This document shows, piece after piece, positions 26,777 to 39,471 of a stretch of DNA of 64,000 bases; position 1 is the stretch's first letter, and each line of letters begins with the position of its first letter. Position numbers and translations under genes: made by a program. The stretch lies in contig NC_092572.1 in NCBI RefSeq assembly GCF_037975245.1, positions 6,213,501-6,277,500 on the forward strand, read 5' to 3'. The DNA comes from Apostichopus japonicus. Taxonomy: Eukaryota > Echinodermata > Holothuroidea > Aspidochirotida > Stichopodidae. Below the pieces are notes generated by a model. That model was not told where the DNA came from. It did no database searches and was given only the letters and a program-made list of their open reading frames with translations.

Positions 26777-28311
26777 CAGCGACGTAGCCAGGAATTTGAA
26801 AGGGGGGGAGCACTTTTTGCGACTGATATGGATTTTCAAAATTGTAGGCACGACTATCTGAGCGGAGCGCCACCATCGGTTGGCGCGGAGCGTACAAGAA
26901 AATTTTTGGTTTTACAAACCCCCCAGATGGCCGGAAACGGCCCTTCCCGAATGTTCATTCTGGTTCCATGGCCTCTTGCTAACTTGAGACACCTCATTCA
27001 ATATCACTTTTAAACCAAAAAAAACAAACGAGTTAAAATAGTACGTAATTCAATACTACATAATGTTCGGTATTTAAAATTAGCAAAGTACATGTACAGA
27101 GTAGTCTTACTTTTCAACTGCTGATACTTGTAGATACATATATAGATAGGCCAGAAATGTCTTTGATACAACTATAGCCAGTAATTGTCTTTGATACAAC
27201 TGTAAATGTTTAAGTTAGCCTAATATTAGAGAAGGCGAGAGCTATCCGACGATTGCCATCTGATGCAAATTTCTCAACTGTTTTCTCAACTGAAATATTA
27301 TCTGCGTAAACGGGTTCTTAACTAGATGTTAAAAAAACTGGCAAGATCGGATTCTAGACTTTTTCGGCGGGTAGAGTGTTGAATGAAACGGCACGCGATA
27401 GAAATGACAGCCTAAATTAGAAGACTAGGTCACCTAATTTAGCCATATTCTTGCTACGTTCATTTCAATAGTTATTCCTGTCTGGACTCTTAAACTCGTC
27501 CAGCAAGCTTATGGATTTGAAATATGGGTGTTTTTAAAAAAGATAACTTGGCCAAAAAAAAAGTGTGTAGGCCCGGGCCTACAGTGCTACATACAGGCTA
27601 CGCCCCTGATCACGGATATCATATTATCAGCAGATTTTGTTTCCTGTTTGAATTCTGTTACATGTTCTTTACATAATATATCAGAAAGACAAACTGAGTG
27701 CTCTTTTACAATTTTTCCAGTAGGATGATTCTTGTTTATTGTCCAATGTCTGGACTTTAATACATTTGACGAACTTAACTGATGGACAATATAAACTTTC
27801 ATATTTTGTAATATAGCCAGATATGCAGTGGCCTAAAAACAAATATCGTTATCGTTAACAGTGTAATAATTATTTAAAGGAAGTGCGTATCACGTACGAT
27901 TGCTATAGCTTAGCTTCATAACATGCTGTTCGTGCACAACTTAGGACGAATCATAGAAAGGATGAGAACGAACGTTGTCGACGTTGTTGTGCATACGGTT
28001 CGTGACATTCCATAGAGTGCGGTTAGGTAGGCAATATGTATTTTATTACGCAGTAGCCAACTGTAGGCTTGTAATAGGCTATAGGCTAAATTTAGCTAAT
28101 TGCATCTGCCAAACTAAGTTAGTAGTTGAATCAGTAGGCGTGAATGTTACTACGATTATAATCGAATTAACGGAGCTGACGAGTATTCAAGATCAAAAGA
28201 GCACTGACAAAATACCCTGCTAAAAAAACAACAGTTTAAAAAAAAAAAATCGACACTGAAAGGGGGGGAGCGGTCGCTCCCCCTGCTCCCCCCCCCCTGG
28301 CTACGTCCCTG
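26777..28311. mobile_element. hAT-type transposon, 1535 bp, non-autonomous
   Basis: The ends are CAGCGACGTAGCCAGG and CCTGGCTACGTCCCTG, inverted repeats with one mismatch. The 8-bp target duplication GTGCAGAA is exact on both sides (26769-26776 and 28312-28319). Removing the element restores a sequence that matches the second repeat copy at 29030-29040, an independent confirmation of the boundaries. Its left subterminal part is related to the MITEs at 20352 and 36829. The short ORFs inside (26828-27013, 27528-27728, 27587-27802, 27975-28223) show no transposase domain. Confidence 0.92.
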
Positions 28312-28360
28312 GTGCAGAACCTACGTCAGCACGTTTTACTACCACCTGACTTCAGTTGCG

Positions 28361-28899
28361 AGAAGTCAGGTACAATTGGTATAACCAACGGTGCTTTCAA
28401 CACACTGTCAAGCATTTTTAAAAGCAAAAACATAAGCCGGAAAAGTAAGCTTAGGATCTTTGAGACTTTATTAAAGGGTATTTTTTTGTACAATTACGAA
28501 CTGTGGGGCACAACGAAGGATCTTGATCGCAAAATTGACACTTTTCAAAGGAGACTACTTCGAAATATTCTCAACATTAGATGGACCAATAATAATTGGT
28601 TATCAAATGATGAGCTCTACAACGAAACCAACCAAACACCTTGGTCATCGATAGTCGCACATAGAAGATTGAGATTTTTCGGTCATGTAGCAAGACTCCA
28701 AGAGGACGCTCCAGCAAAGGTTGCTTTAAGAGAAGCACTGAGACATACTGCTAAACCAGTTGGAAGGCCCGTGACTACATTGCTTGGAAAAATAAAATCG
28801 CAATTCAAAGACATTAATATTAACAATTTCGAAGAAGCAATAAACCTTGCGCAAGATCGTGATACGTGGCGGAGGTTAATCACTGAGCATGTCAGATAG
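28361..28899 (+). pseudogene. Non-LTR retrotransposon reverse transcriptase, C-terminal fragment
   Basis: About 180 open codons of the C-terminal part of a non-LTR RT polyprotein. Recognisable features are KSKNISRKSKLRIFETLLKG, LYNYELWGTTKDLDRKIDTF, QRRLLRNIL and the RRLRFFGHVARL block with a following GRP motif, typical of the region after the RT palm in many invertebrate LINEs. The catalytic palm (YxDD) and endonuclease are absent, so the copy is heavily 5' truncated. The open frame reported from 28312 enters through the flanking repeat and uses a GTG. After the stop, the 3' UTR-like repeat A2 follows within 25 bases. It lies in intron 1 of the EGF gene in the opposite orientation. It is a dead element, not a host gene. 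Confidence 0.85.
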
Positions 28900-28921
28900 A
28901 CGAGACTCAACTTACTACTAC

Positions 28922-29083
28922 TAGAATATAAGTTCTTATATTCTGCTCTATGATCATTACTGAACTTTGTACATGCGTAATGTTACTCCGCCGGAGAAAG
29001 TTAGAAAAGTAATAAAATATCACTCCGTGCAGAACCTACGTCAGCACGTTTTACAACTACCTGACTTCGGTTGCGAGAAGTCA
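28922..29083. repeat. Direct repeat A2 flanking RT fragment
   Basis: A near-identical copy of A1 (26664-26776 plus 28320-28360), from AGAATATAAGTTCTTATATT to GCGAGAAGTCA. It may be the LINE 3' UTR, with A1 the 3' end of an earlier copy, or an LTR-like direct repeat. Confidence 0.85.
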
Positions 29084-30157
29084 AACTTAAATAATGGCAT
29101 GTACGTCATGAAATGTCTCCTTCACTGACCTTTTCATGTTTGCTATTCATATAGTAGTTGTACCAGAGGTCATTGTCTTAAACTCCAAAAGTCAAAGTCG
29201 AATCATAATATTCGTCATAACTTTTTATCTAATAGGGTTGTAAATGAATGGAACGGTTTAACTGAGAAAGTTGTAATTGTATACATGTAGTGTGAACGTG
29301 TTAAGAATGCTATGCATTGTAATCGGGATTATCGGGTCTGATTTTTTTGTGTCTTCGGTTTTTTTCTCTCCCATAGGGTCCTTGATGGAGACTTGATTGT
29401 CCCTCCTGATCCTTTTTTTTTGTACTAAACTAAAACTAAACCTACTCTCTGATGCCATTGTGTTGCAGTTCATATTGTATGTGTTGGCTATATAGGGATA
29501 GTATACCTGTTCATGGTTATACAACTCCATACATTGCACAATACAAAGAGTGGCGCAGCCAGGGGGAGGAGAAAAAGTGCCCCAACCCGCCCCCAAATTC
29601 TTCAAGGAGGGGACGAGAAAAGCAAAAAGTTGCACCGGTACGCAGTCATACTGTATACTACTGTATACACTGGGGCCAATATAGTTAAATTGTTGGAAAA
29701 GATAGCGTCGTTTTGCACGTACTCCCTTAACCGAAATAAATATATATAAATCCTCGTCCCTTAAGCATACGCCCCCAAGACGGACGCCAGCCATGTTTGT
29801 GCCTGATCCCTTAAATTCGAATTCGTTATGTGCAGGAGATGGCGTCTGTATGGAAATTCATACCAATGTCATCACTCTTCAAGTTCTGCTTGGTCCAGTT
29901 TGCGTTAGGTTGTTACTGAAATTTACGCCGACCAAGCCTAAAATCACCGGTAACTGTTTTAAAGAAAGTTGTTTGTTCTGTGTAAACCTTGATTCTTGGT
30001 GTCATTTTCGAATGCTTCGAAGCTTTATTTAACAGTTGTTGGTGCCTTTATTTTGCCAGTGGATTAAAACAACACATTCCTTGGTACCCGCTATAATTTT
30101 GCCGAAATGTGCTATCAGCAGATTGTAAAGTATTCAGCCCACTGGATTATTAATTAG

Positions 30158-30524
30158 CAAGGGCGTAGGAACCGGGGGGCTGGGGGGGCGCCAGCCCCCC
30201 CAGTGAAAAATGTGGAGGGCGGAAGTATCATTCCGCCCCCCCACTTCGCAAGTCAAAAAAACCCTTTTTCATTTCCAAATGAGAAAAAAATCTCATTTGG
30301 AGCACCAAATTGCATCTAAGGCCAGGTGAAAATACAAAATTAAGTTTACAAAATGGAGTGGGTGTTGAAGTGTGCTATATTGCACCAAATTGCATCTGAG
30401 GCCACCTGGAAATGCAAAAAAATCCAAAGGGGAGGGGGACACCCCCTCCCCTTAGACCCCTCCCCCAGGCCGGCCATCAGTCTTCAGCCCCCCCCCCACT
30501 CAAAAGTAACTTCCTACGCCACTG
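30158..30524. mobile_element. hAT-type MITE, 367 bp
   Basis: The ends CAAGGGCGTAGGAA and TTCCTACGCCACTG are inverted repeats (12 of 14). The 8-bp target duplication TTAATTAG is exact (30150-30157 and 30525-30532). The inside contains the repeated phrase GCACCAAATTGCATCT, shared with the 38109-38633 element, plus GC-rich palindromes. There is no coding capacity. Confidence 0.9.
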
Positions 30525-31228
30525 TTAATTAGTAAACAATTATCAATTCGCAAGCTCATTTACAATTTGGGTGAAATTCAATTCAAACATGGTTTTCAAA
30601 TCAAAACAATCAAATCACGTATATGCCTACACCAATCTGTAAATTGAAATGTTATTATCTGACTGATATCAGCGCATTTATATGAAGGAAGATATTAACT
30701 TAAAATTTCCCGTCTAATCCTCAAAGGAAAACCAATGCTTATTAACAACTTCCTTCTTTTTTTCTTCTTTTTCTTTGATAACGTTTAAACAAAAATGGAA
30801 CATATCTATAACTACACATTAGTGGTTCAATAATAGCCTTTGCACGCACAGCCCTAATTTATGTACAGTACAAAAAAAATTGTATAAATCATGGAAGTGA
30901 CCAGAACCGTTCAAGAGGCCCATGCTATGAACAACTAAATGTGCCAATGTGAACCTGGCTGCTGAGACTGATACTTACAAATATAATTATACATATATTT
31001 GTCCCTAATGCATGTTTGTACGCTAACTGCTAAATAGGCCTTCCAAACTGACGTCATCAGTTTGACGTCATCCCATGAGAGGAAAGTTTGCTTCTCTGTT
31101 TATCGATTGGTCAACCGCAAAGCGATTTTTTTGTGGGGGGGGGGGGGGGTAATAGCATAGGATATCGTCTGCCATGATGTTTTTTAAACAGACAGTTGCG
31201 GGAACTACGCTAATGCTGTGGTAATGTG

Positions 31229-31294
<66 letters not shown>
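31229..31294. repeat. (TA)n microsatellite
   Basis: An uninterrupted TA dinucleotide array of about 66 bp. It lies about 50 bp from a tRNA-like sequence. Confidence 0.95.
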
Positions 31295-31299
<5 letters not shown>

Positions 31300-31341
31300 A
31301 TCGTAATGAGTTGGAAAATCAAGAACAGTGAAAAAACTTTC

Positions 31342-31414
31342 AGCCTCCACCGGGATTCGAACCACGGGCCTTCCGCTCTGTACGCGGACACCCTAACCAC
31401 TAGGCTATGGACGC
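31342..31414 (-). ncRNA. tRNA-like sequence (tRNA pseudogene or SINE head)
   Basis: On the minus strand, 73 bases fold as a tRNA. The acceptor stem GCGTCCA/TGGAGGC has one mismatch. An A-box-like TAGCCTAGTGG is present, and the anticodon stem TCCGC/GCGGA is perfect around the loop GTACAGA. The B box is GGTTCGAATCC. The anticodon would be ACA, which is abnormal, and the T stem has two mismatches, so a functional tRNA is unlikely. It lies between two (TA)n arrays, a typical context for a tRNA-derived SINE. Confidence 0.6.
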
Positions 31415-31562
31415 TGATTGTATGTCCAGAGGTTCGAAACCGGTAAGGAAGGTCGTAATTCCACTGTAGGCGTTTGTCACCTTTATCGAACAATACTAGT
31501 TCTGTTTTTGGTGACATATTTTTTGCCTTACTCTAGAGATCAAACATGATGCTAACCAACTC

Positions 31563-31706
<144 letters not shown>

Positions 31707-32389
31707 GTTAATGCATAACGTAAGGAGTCGTCCCCTGTTATCCCTGATACCAAGGTTGATTGGTTGTGACGTCATTCTTTCTTCCATCAATGAGTCGAGA
31801 CACTGTAGGGTATTATAGTAGTAGGCCTAAGTATAAATAACTTTACAACGTAGACAATGGTGTCCCCAACTTAATTAGGAGCATCCCCAAAATGGTCACA
31901 AATGATTTGGGCTTAGGCCATGCAGTACCAAACTGCTATTTCACTCCGACGCATCATCTTAGTATAAGTCCCCAGTTCGAGTCACTCCAAGATTAATGTA
32001 TGTCGTCCAGTTACAGAGTTGTTGGCAATTGACAATTCATAAACATGGACATGAAATATGAATCTTAGAGACTGACTTCGGTCAGCTTGCGGCTCTGCCA
32101 ATGAGGCTTTTTGCAGGAGGATCTAAAAATACAATACATAACTTTTCTTCGGCATAAAGCACGTATATGATGAGATTGATAAAAGCAAGTGGCAGTTAAC
32201 GTGAGGGGAAGAGGGGTGTCCATCATGGAGGGGACGGGGGGAGGCGTAAAAAATATTTTCGAGCAAATGACCCCATGCACCTATCCCACCTCGCCCCTCA
32301 GTACCGTTGCCTCACTACCAAATATTGTGATCTAATGTATGAATACATGAAATGTCATATTATGGTTGATATGGAATTAAATGACCTAC

Positions 32390-32517
32390 CTTTGACTTGT
32401 CTGCACACCCTGACTAGAAACTACCTCCACTAAACACGAGGAAAGCACCAAAAGGATGAACAGCGTTAAATTCCATATTTTAATCCAACATTGAGACGGC
32501 CCTGTAATCGCGCGCAT
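32390..32517 (-). CDS. Exon 1 of fibrillin/EGFL6-like gene: signal peptide
   Basis: The minus strand has an ATG at 32517-32515, then 42 codons and two bases before a consensus donor (CAAAG|GTAGGT). The peptide has a short N-region with Arg and Lys, a hydrophobic core (L-T-L-F-I-L-L-V-L-S-S-C-L-V) and a likely signal-peptidase site around V-V-S-S-Q. That is a classic secretion signal and fits the extracellular domains downstream. The two leftover bases AG pair with the T that opens exon 2 to give Ser. The start is the first in-frame ATG I found upstream of the hydrophobic core; a second ATG at 32473 in another frame closes after 20 codons. Transcription would begin to the right of 32517, where no clear TATA box is seen. 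Confidence 0.75.
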
Positions 32518-35367
32518 CGACGCGTCGTAGTTAAACACAACCATATTTAACCATTGGTTGGGTAGCAGGTTAATATAGCGATTGTTGAATTTAATTATAC
32601 CATATCGACCACCGTAACTTAACAGAAATTAAACCTGGCCCTCACAAATGCTCACCCTAAATATTAACTCCGACGAAGTGAAAAAATTGCTCGATCTCGG
32701 TATTCTCCAGAATGTTATCGTCGAATAAATCAAGCTTACCCTATCAATGTCACAACTTTTCTCCCTAGGCAACACTGTCCCGCCTCTAGTTTCTGAAACG
32801 ATCGATACGTTATGTAAGTCTATATACTGTAGTATGAAATCCACCACATAAGCGGGTTTCTCGTTAAACGTCTGAGACTGCTTGACTTACAGAATTATGT
32901 GAGCTTATTCAGTTAATATGCTGAGAATAGCCCACGTATAACTTCCCCACCAAAACCTCACTAACGAGACAAACTTTATTTTTGAGATGGTATATTCACC
33001 GTCAAACCGCTATACAGGGCAAAGTTATATACCTGTTTCCGGACATCAGGTCTCTTGTCATGCCAGACGAGTGTAGAGGGATTAACTACAATGGGAAGGA
33101 AACACTTTGAATGGATTTCCTATATGCTTGTCAGAAGCTAATCGCATTCAGAAACCCATAACATCCCAAGCGGAAGTGTATGGAAGCGATTTATTGGAAG
33201 CACAAGTTCAATATCTTGTTTACCTCATACTAAAATAAAGGAGCATGTTGAGTTGTATCCTTCAAGGCTAAACAAGTCGAATAAGGTTTCAGATATAAAA
33301 TCAATTTAACTTCTGAGATGTTGTTCTTGGGTATAGCATACACACACATAACGCACAGTTTAAAACTTGGAAGTCAAGTTCCTTGGTTCAATGTAGGTCT
33401 AACCATGGACGTGTAGTCAATTATTATTATTATTTTCCCACATATTGTGTTTGATATGCCATTGAGTTGCCTGATTAACGTTGATCTGGACACGCATGAA
33501 TCCCCGAGGGTAGATCAACTTAAGTTTCGCATAGTGACGATGAAGACATATGGTCTCTGTTCCTTGTCATGTCTTGATTCCAACCCTCGGCGATACTAAT
33601 ATGGGATAATTAGGTTCACTGCGTAACGGTGTGACTTATACTCCGTGATGGCACTTCTATCTCTGGAGATATCGAAACACCTGTTAGGGGTCGTAAAAGT
33701 TTCAGAAACATGTAAGTTGTAACCTCAGTCATGGGTTTAAAGGGATATTCCGGTCGGTGGTTCCAGTTTATTGCTTCACAAAATTGTTGTGGAGTCACGA
33801 AAGAATAAATCCCCGTAGCATTACGTATATAGTGATGATATGAACTCTTTAACGTTTCGTGATCAAATGCGTTTGACAACAGAAGGTGGAACAATCCATG
33901 AAAGGAATCATTGTGATTTTTTTTTTTAACACTTAAATCATTTACACACTACGAAATCTACACCTTCTACTAAAGGGTGTAGTTTAGTGATACAGGAAAT
34001 ATTGATATCTAAACAGACAACCCAAATGTATCATACGTGAATGATAAACATAAATAAAAGGATGAAAAAAGGGAATGAAAAGATTTTGAAAAACGTCCAC
34101 CATGTTGACATCACACAACACTTAATATGATCAAGTGATGCAGTAGGAGAGGGTTCAGCTATGCTACATTCAATCAACTAAGTCTAACGCGAGGGATAAG
34201 ATATTGAGAAGTGATTTTCAACTTAAAGGCATGAAGACTCGCGCAAAAAGAAACGTCTAATGCCGGTAATTTGACCTAGTTTCGAATGATCCCAGAAAAT
34301 ACGCACACAGCTTGCTACCGTCGGTAATAAGACACTAGTGTACAGTCAATACACACAGCTGCGTTCAATACCCACAGCACAGTGTACAAACGATGCAGCG
34401 ATGGACATCTCAGGTCCAGCTAAAGATAACAAGGTATCACGTTTCATTACTGTCTGCATTTTGTAGCGACACGAACAAAACGTCACTTGCAAGCAACAGA
34501 AAGTTAACTTTTTCAGAGCGCGGCACGCGGTTTGGGCGAGTCTGCAATGCCTTTAAAGTTGGTGGAATATGTGTAACAATGTTTACCACCAGAATACTTA
34601 GTGGAATTATTGCTCTTTTGTACTCTTCGGATGGGGGGGGGGGGCTTTTTTTAAATGTACCACGAGATCCTGTAGAATATAACTTTTACGACAGTGGTGT
34701 TTGTCTATCTCTGAAATGAGGACGCTTGTCGTTTTTACTAAATGAACCAACTTTATTGCCCAATCACAGAGCAGAGAGCATATACCGTTAGACACTAGCT
34801 AACCTGTTTAATAATTGGTCTCAAAAAAGTTTGTTTTGAGATATTTCGGTTGATTTAGAGTTTACCTTTAATCTCCGCCAAAGAAGTGAGTATTGTTGAT
34901 GTATTTTCTGAGTTCATTAGAAGTAGGATTAAATTAAATTAAAGAGATTTTAACGTTGGGTTGTGTTGAGGTTAATATATAGTATATTCATACCCGCTAC
35001 ATAAATGTAGTGTAAACAAAGTGAAGTTAAAAAAGACATTAACCGTCAGTTGCGGAAAGTGTAAATTGTAAGTCTTACAATAAAGCTTAAAAGCGTTTTG
35101 TTGTCACTGATATTGTTCACAAATGTATTTAAATGTTCGTTTTCTTTATATCTATTGTGTAGATTACTTCTTCATTGTATTTTGTGAATAAAATCCATAC
35201 GATTTAAAGCGGAGTTGACTAGACAATCTGTAAATTTGTTCATCCCTGCGCCATTAGCGCCGGTTTTACCCCCCCCCCCGCCCAAACCCTTTAAACCTCT
35301 CATATTACAATCCAGCTTGTTGGGAAAATTTTGCAATGCTTATACCAAGTCTGCACTGTCCTCTATA

Positions 35368-35426
35368 CCATGCTTTAAAGCACTCGTACTGACAGTATTG
35401 TCAGTACGAGTGCTTTTGAAGCGTGG
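35368..35426. repeat. Near-perfect 27-bp hairpin
   Basis: 35368-35394 is the inverted repeat of 35399-35426 around the spacer GTAT. The inner part AAAGCACTCGTACTGACA pairs perfectly. There is no coding or terminator context. Confidence 0.9.
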
Positions 35427-36828
35427 AATGAAAGTACAATACATTACATAATGTCACAACTGAACGCAGAATCATCAACTACGCGCGCTTAATTATTTAC
35501 TTATATGTGTGTGTGCGTGTATACGCTTACTGTGAATATCGACACCGTGTCACTTTGTATAAACACGTTTGATGGACATATATTGCTTAAAAGTTTTACC
35601 TTTATCCTCGACGATAACGCGAAATCTCTTGAGTACCATGCATCTTGTTTATCTACATGACCTTATACCTGATTTTCAACAGAGACAAAAGGATAACAGA
35701 AGTATCATGTATGGTGAATCTATTTCCTAGGCTCTTCATCGACAGCAATAAATTTAAGTACGATACTTGGTGAGGAAAGGGGCTAAAGCAACCTGGGTCC
35801 ATGGTCAATATCAGATAAAGGCTGTACATTCTATTTTCCTTTTTGAATATGAAGAGCGTAAAAAGAGGGGGGGGGGCGGTGACAATTGTCCACTGAGTCC
35901 AACCTGTCCTCCTTCGAAACAGCTTCCTATACTGGAGTTTTTGGGGTGGACAAAGGGAGTGATGCTGCCCAATAGTAGGAACTTTTATGTTCCTTTTGAC
36001 CCTCTGGTTTTTACACAGTTTAAGTCTATTCTGTACCTGGTTGGAATGTTGCATCGCATGTATACAAACTTATTGGACAGTTGTATACCGTACTTCGCGA
36101 GAATATTCAATAACCCACACTTAGGCGAATAAACACAACAACAATACTATAGGCTATATTAAAATTGGCACTTCTGCCCGTAAAACATGTATTAAACTTC
36201 TAATACTTCAACGGACTTCTCTCCTACCCTCACTAAATCTTACAATGTTAATTAAGCGGTCTTCAGTTACAACCTGCATATGACTTCTTCTTTTTTTCAA
36301 TTTGGTAAATGTGATTAAAATATTTTTCGATACAATGAGTGAGATCACACTGTAATTTTAGCGTAGGCTGCGCAACTGACAATGTGCCAGGACGTCCCTA
36401 CCTTTACATGCCCAACGCCGGGCTGCAAATTAGAATTAATTTGAATGTCAAAAAAAAAGAAGTGAAAAACAAAATCATAGCACGTACACTTCAAACTCAT
36501 TTATACGGCATGTTACATTTTTCTTCTTCACAAAATCATTGTTAGTTAACGATATTCTGCAGCAAAAGATAATTGTTAAGAACAGTTCGTGATAACTAAC
36601 TGCACTAATACTTATTCGTGTCTTTACACAAGTATACACTCTCATCGCGCAACTTTTTACTCTCAAGTTCACCATCTGATTTTATCAGTCTCAAGGAAGC
36701 AGATTTTAGTTTAGCTTGTATTTTTACATAAATATGTGAAACCTTAGACCATATATAGAAAAAGGACAACCATTGGAATTCAAAATCTGACATTTTAATT
36801 TAATTTCAACATCATCTACGGCAACAAC

Positions 36829-37198
36829 CAGTGGCGGAGCTAGGGGTATTGGTCAGAGGGGCGAGAATGGTCTGTATGGGCGCTTTCGATTTTATCTACG
36901 CGGAGCGCCCCCACAGGTTGTCGCGGAGCGTACAGAAGTTTTTTTCAGTAAAGATACTCCCTAGATCGCCGGAAATGACCCTTTCCCGGCCTTTCTAATT
37001 TGCAGATAAACGAAGAATAAATAGGTGTAATCGCCAACAAAATGTTACAAATGTCAATAGGTAGATGAGAGCGCATTAAAAAAGTCAATAATCGTGAATA
37101 AGTAAAAAGTGGTAAATAGCTGAACAGGGCGCCAACAGTCCATTTGAGCCCGTCAGGGGGGCATCTGCCCCTCTGACTGTATGGACGCTCCGCCACTG
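36829..37198. mobile_element. hAT-type MITE, 370 bp, copy 2
   Basis: Same family as 20352-20733: ends CAGTGGCGGAGCTAG and GCTCCGCCACTG, with most of the inside alignable. The target duplication is GCAACAAC/GCACCAAC, 7 of 8 (36821-36828 and 37199-37206). Confidence 0.88.
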
Positions 37199-38108
37199 GC
37201 ACCAACTGCATAGGGTGGTAGGTAGTTATTAGCTATCTATACAGCCTTTTGCTTACGCGAGTTGAGTTTCCAGTGGTATCTCAGGTATACATAACGTGAT
37301 ACTATTTGACCAATCGTAGCAATCCTGTTTACAACCTGAATTTACTAAACTCTCTCTACATGTATATGATAGCTCTGGAGTAAGGTAAGCTTTATTACCC
37401 AAATAGGTGGCGCTCTGTTAAAACAGTCTCCAAGCGAATGGGAAATTTGACAATGCATAGTGTATCAGTTTGTGCTTATAACATAGCCTATGTCAGGTTA
37501 AAAGAGTATATTTCGGTAGATATTTAACCTGACAAAACTTTAAAATATCGTCGGATTTTTACAACTTTTTCACATTAAGTTAACTTATTCGTTAACTTGT
37601 CACAGTGTACCCTCTATATTAGCGTGACATACCTTTCACGGGTCAGCAGAAAATGACTTTTTAAAATGGATGAAACCATGATAGGCCAAGCTATTAGATA
37701 TAAGCGAGTTGAAAAAGACGAAGTTTAGTGTGAAGCAGTTAGTTATATATAGAACGACACATGGCAACTGTTATGATCATATGGTCACAGTCAGAGTGTA
37801 AGCGGACTGGACTGAGGGGACGCCGGGAGGGGGGGGGGGATCTGGCGATATTGACTTTTCGAAAAACTTCGTACCATATTTGTGTTGCTCTTTATAAAAT
37901 CATCATTAGTTCTTATAGGCTATGCTGCTACATTAAACACAACGTCAAAACTGTAAACCTACAATGTACCACTGTACACATATTCCGTAATGACATTTCA
38001 CCAGAGTGTCTCTTGTATTTCTCTTCTAGAAGACTTTTGTATCTCGAATGCATTTCCGTGGAGGTCTTGCTTAGCTTAAATTTACCGGTGGGGAAACGTA
38101 GATAATAG

Positions 38109-38633
38109 CAGTGGCGTCGCAAAGGGCTGGCCTGGGGGAAAATCGTGCCCCCGGGTGCCCCCAGATGAGTTTTGTGTAATACTCAAATAAAAACATTTTT
38201 TACAAAGGACGAAACGCATATGTTCATTAGTGAAACTTCTTTCCGCCCAACTTTTCTAGCGGAAAACTTATTTTTGTTCTCTCATAATGGATAATCACCA
38301 AATAGCACCAAACTGCATCTTATGAACCTCAATTATTTAAAAACATTATCAAAGCAAAAGGGTTAATATCTATTTTTTGTATAACTTTTTTATCCGCCTT
38401 AATTAAAAACATAAATATCGGACAGACTAAGCCCGAAAATATTTGAACATAAAGTTACTTGAAGTTGCAAAATATAGCACCAAATTGAATCTGAGGACCC
38501 TTAATTAACAAAAACTCCCCTCCCCTGAGACCCCTCACACCAGACGGCATTCACAAATAACATCGTGCCCTCCTAATTAAGTGCTGTGTCCTCCCTATGC
38601 CCCCCTAGATTGAAATGTCTGGCGACGTCACTG
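38109..38633. mobile_element. hAT-like MITE, about 525 bp
   Basis: The ends CAGTGGCGTCGC and GCGACGTCACTG are inverted repeats (11 of 12). The internal phrases GCACCAAACTGCATCT and GCACCAAATTGAATCTGAGG link it to the 30158-30524 element. A clean 8-bp target duplication is not visible (GATAATAG versus TATAGTAT), so it may be old. Confidence 0.7.
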
Positions 38634-38778
38634 TATAGTATAGCCTCCCAATTGTAGGCAATTGACAATGATTGCAACGAAAAACGTACTGACGCCTTTA
38701 GATTTGCTTATAGTAATTCACAACTTACAAGCAACTTTCATCTCAGCACTTTAAAGTCCCTTTGATCATTTTTTTTAG

Positions 38779-39022
38779 CAATCGGGAGGTTCGGGGTTCG
38801 ATTCCCGGCCGGGTCATAGTAAGGTGGGTTTTTCATCCAAGAGAAATCTACGGTTTTCCCATCTGAAATGACTTTCTAAAGTGAAAAGATTCCAAAATTT
38901 GAGTTAAGTGTTGAATTGGAAGCCACCCGACGTGTAAGTTGTAATCCATAAGCCCTTGCGGGCTTCTCCCACATTTGTGGTCGCTTAAGCGTCGTAAAAA
39001 TAACTGCTGATTATTATTATAT
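38779..39022 (+). mobile_element. tRNA-derived SINE, 5' truncated
   Basis: It starts with a tRNA T-arm/B box (GGGTTCGATTCCCGGCCGGG) without a convincing A box before it. A non-tRNA body follows (AAGCCCTTGCGGGCTTCTCC, CACATTTGTGGTCGCTTAAG) and a TTATTATTAT tail ends it. B box, body and simple-repeat tail together are the usual SINE layout. The boundaries are approximate. Confidence 0.6.
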
Positions 39023-39428
39023 GATTATAATCGATGATATCCTTATCCGCTTGCCATATTGGGAACTTCGACTGCTCAATATGTTTAGGAAGAATGAACG
39101 CATTCAAAACAAGGGATCAAATAAATAGGCTAAATATTTAAAAGAATCACGTCATTTTGTGTCTGTCGCTCAATATGCCATGCCCTTTTAAGTGATTGAA
39201 AATACACGTAACAAACTGTGTACTTCGTACGTCATTAATTACAATTGTAATATACAACGACAGAAGTAGTTCCCTGTTGCTACGCTATAACTGCACGTAC
39301 CATACTGTTCAGTATATGTCAGAGACTTGCAAATGGTTACGAACGTATATCAAAACACATTAAGCTTGTGTTAATAATTAGTTGGATTTAACACAGAAGG
39401 ACACAATAAAGGCAGTCACCCGAGCAAT

Positions 39429-39471
39429 ATGATAACATCAAAGATGGAAAAGGAATCTCATATGGTGGAAG
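39429..39471 (+). CDS. Predicted exon 1 of filamin/NHL-propeller gene (copy 1)
   Basis: An ATG with 14 codons (MITSKMEKESHMVE) plus one base precedes a donor G|GTAACG. The leftover G joins the AT that opens exon 2 to give Asp, so the phase matches. The upstream frame is closed by a TAA about 40 bases before. The exon is short and hydrophilic with no domain of its own, so the call rests only on splice phase and position. Another upstream exon could be used instead. If it is right, the protein starts here without any RING or B-box domain. Confidence 0.45.

Larger units (their letters stand above)
32518..39428. other. Intergenic region
   Basis: About 6.9 kb between the EGF gene start and the NHL gene. 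It contains a hairpin (35368-35426), MITEs (36829-37198 and 38109-38633) and a SINE (38779-39022). The open frames at 33616-33894, 34393-34719, 35653-36132 and 37761-38105 have no domain I recognise. The promoter of the EGF gene should lie just right of 32517, but no defined element was seen. Confidence 0.5.

Noticed and set aside
29549-29770. GTGGCGCAGCCAGGGGGAGG as a possible hAT element end
   Set aside because: No matching inverted end or target duplication could be found nearby.
29258-29794. 178-residue minus-strand ORF
   Set aside because: Long but with no motif I recognise, overlapped by three plus-strand frames, in repeat-rich intron; a chance frame is more likely.
34393-34719. 108-residue plus ORF, and an internal short frame MDISGPAKDNK before GTATCA as a possible first exon
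   Set aside because: The donor is weak and no downstream exon in phase with a recognisable domain was found.
35653-36132. Overlapping plus and minus ORFs of over 120 residues
   Set aside because: Both strands are open with no domain and a poly(G) run inside; nothing distinguishes either from chance.
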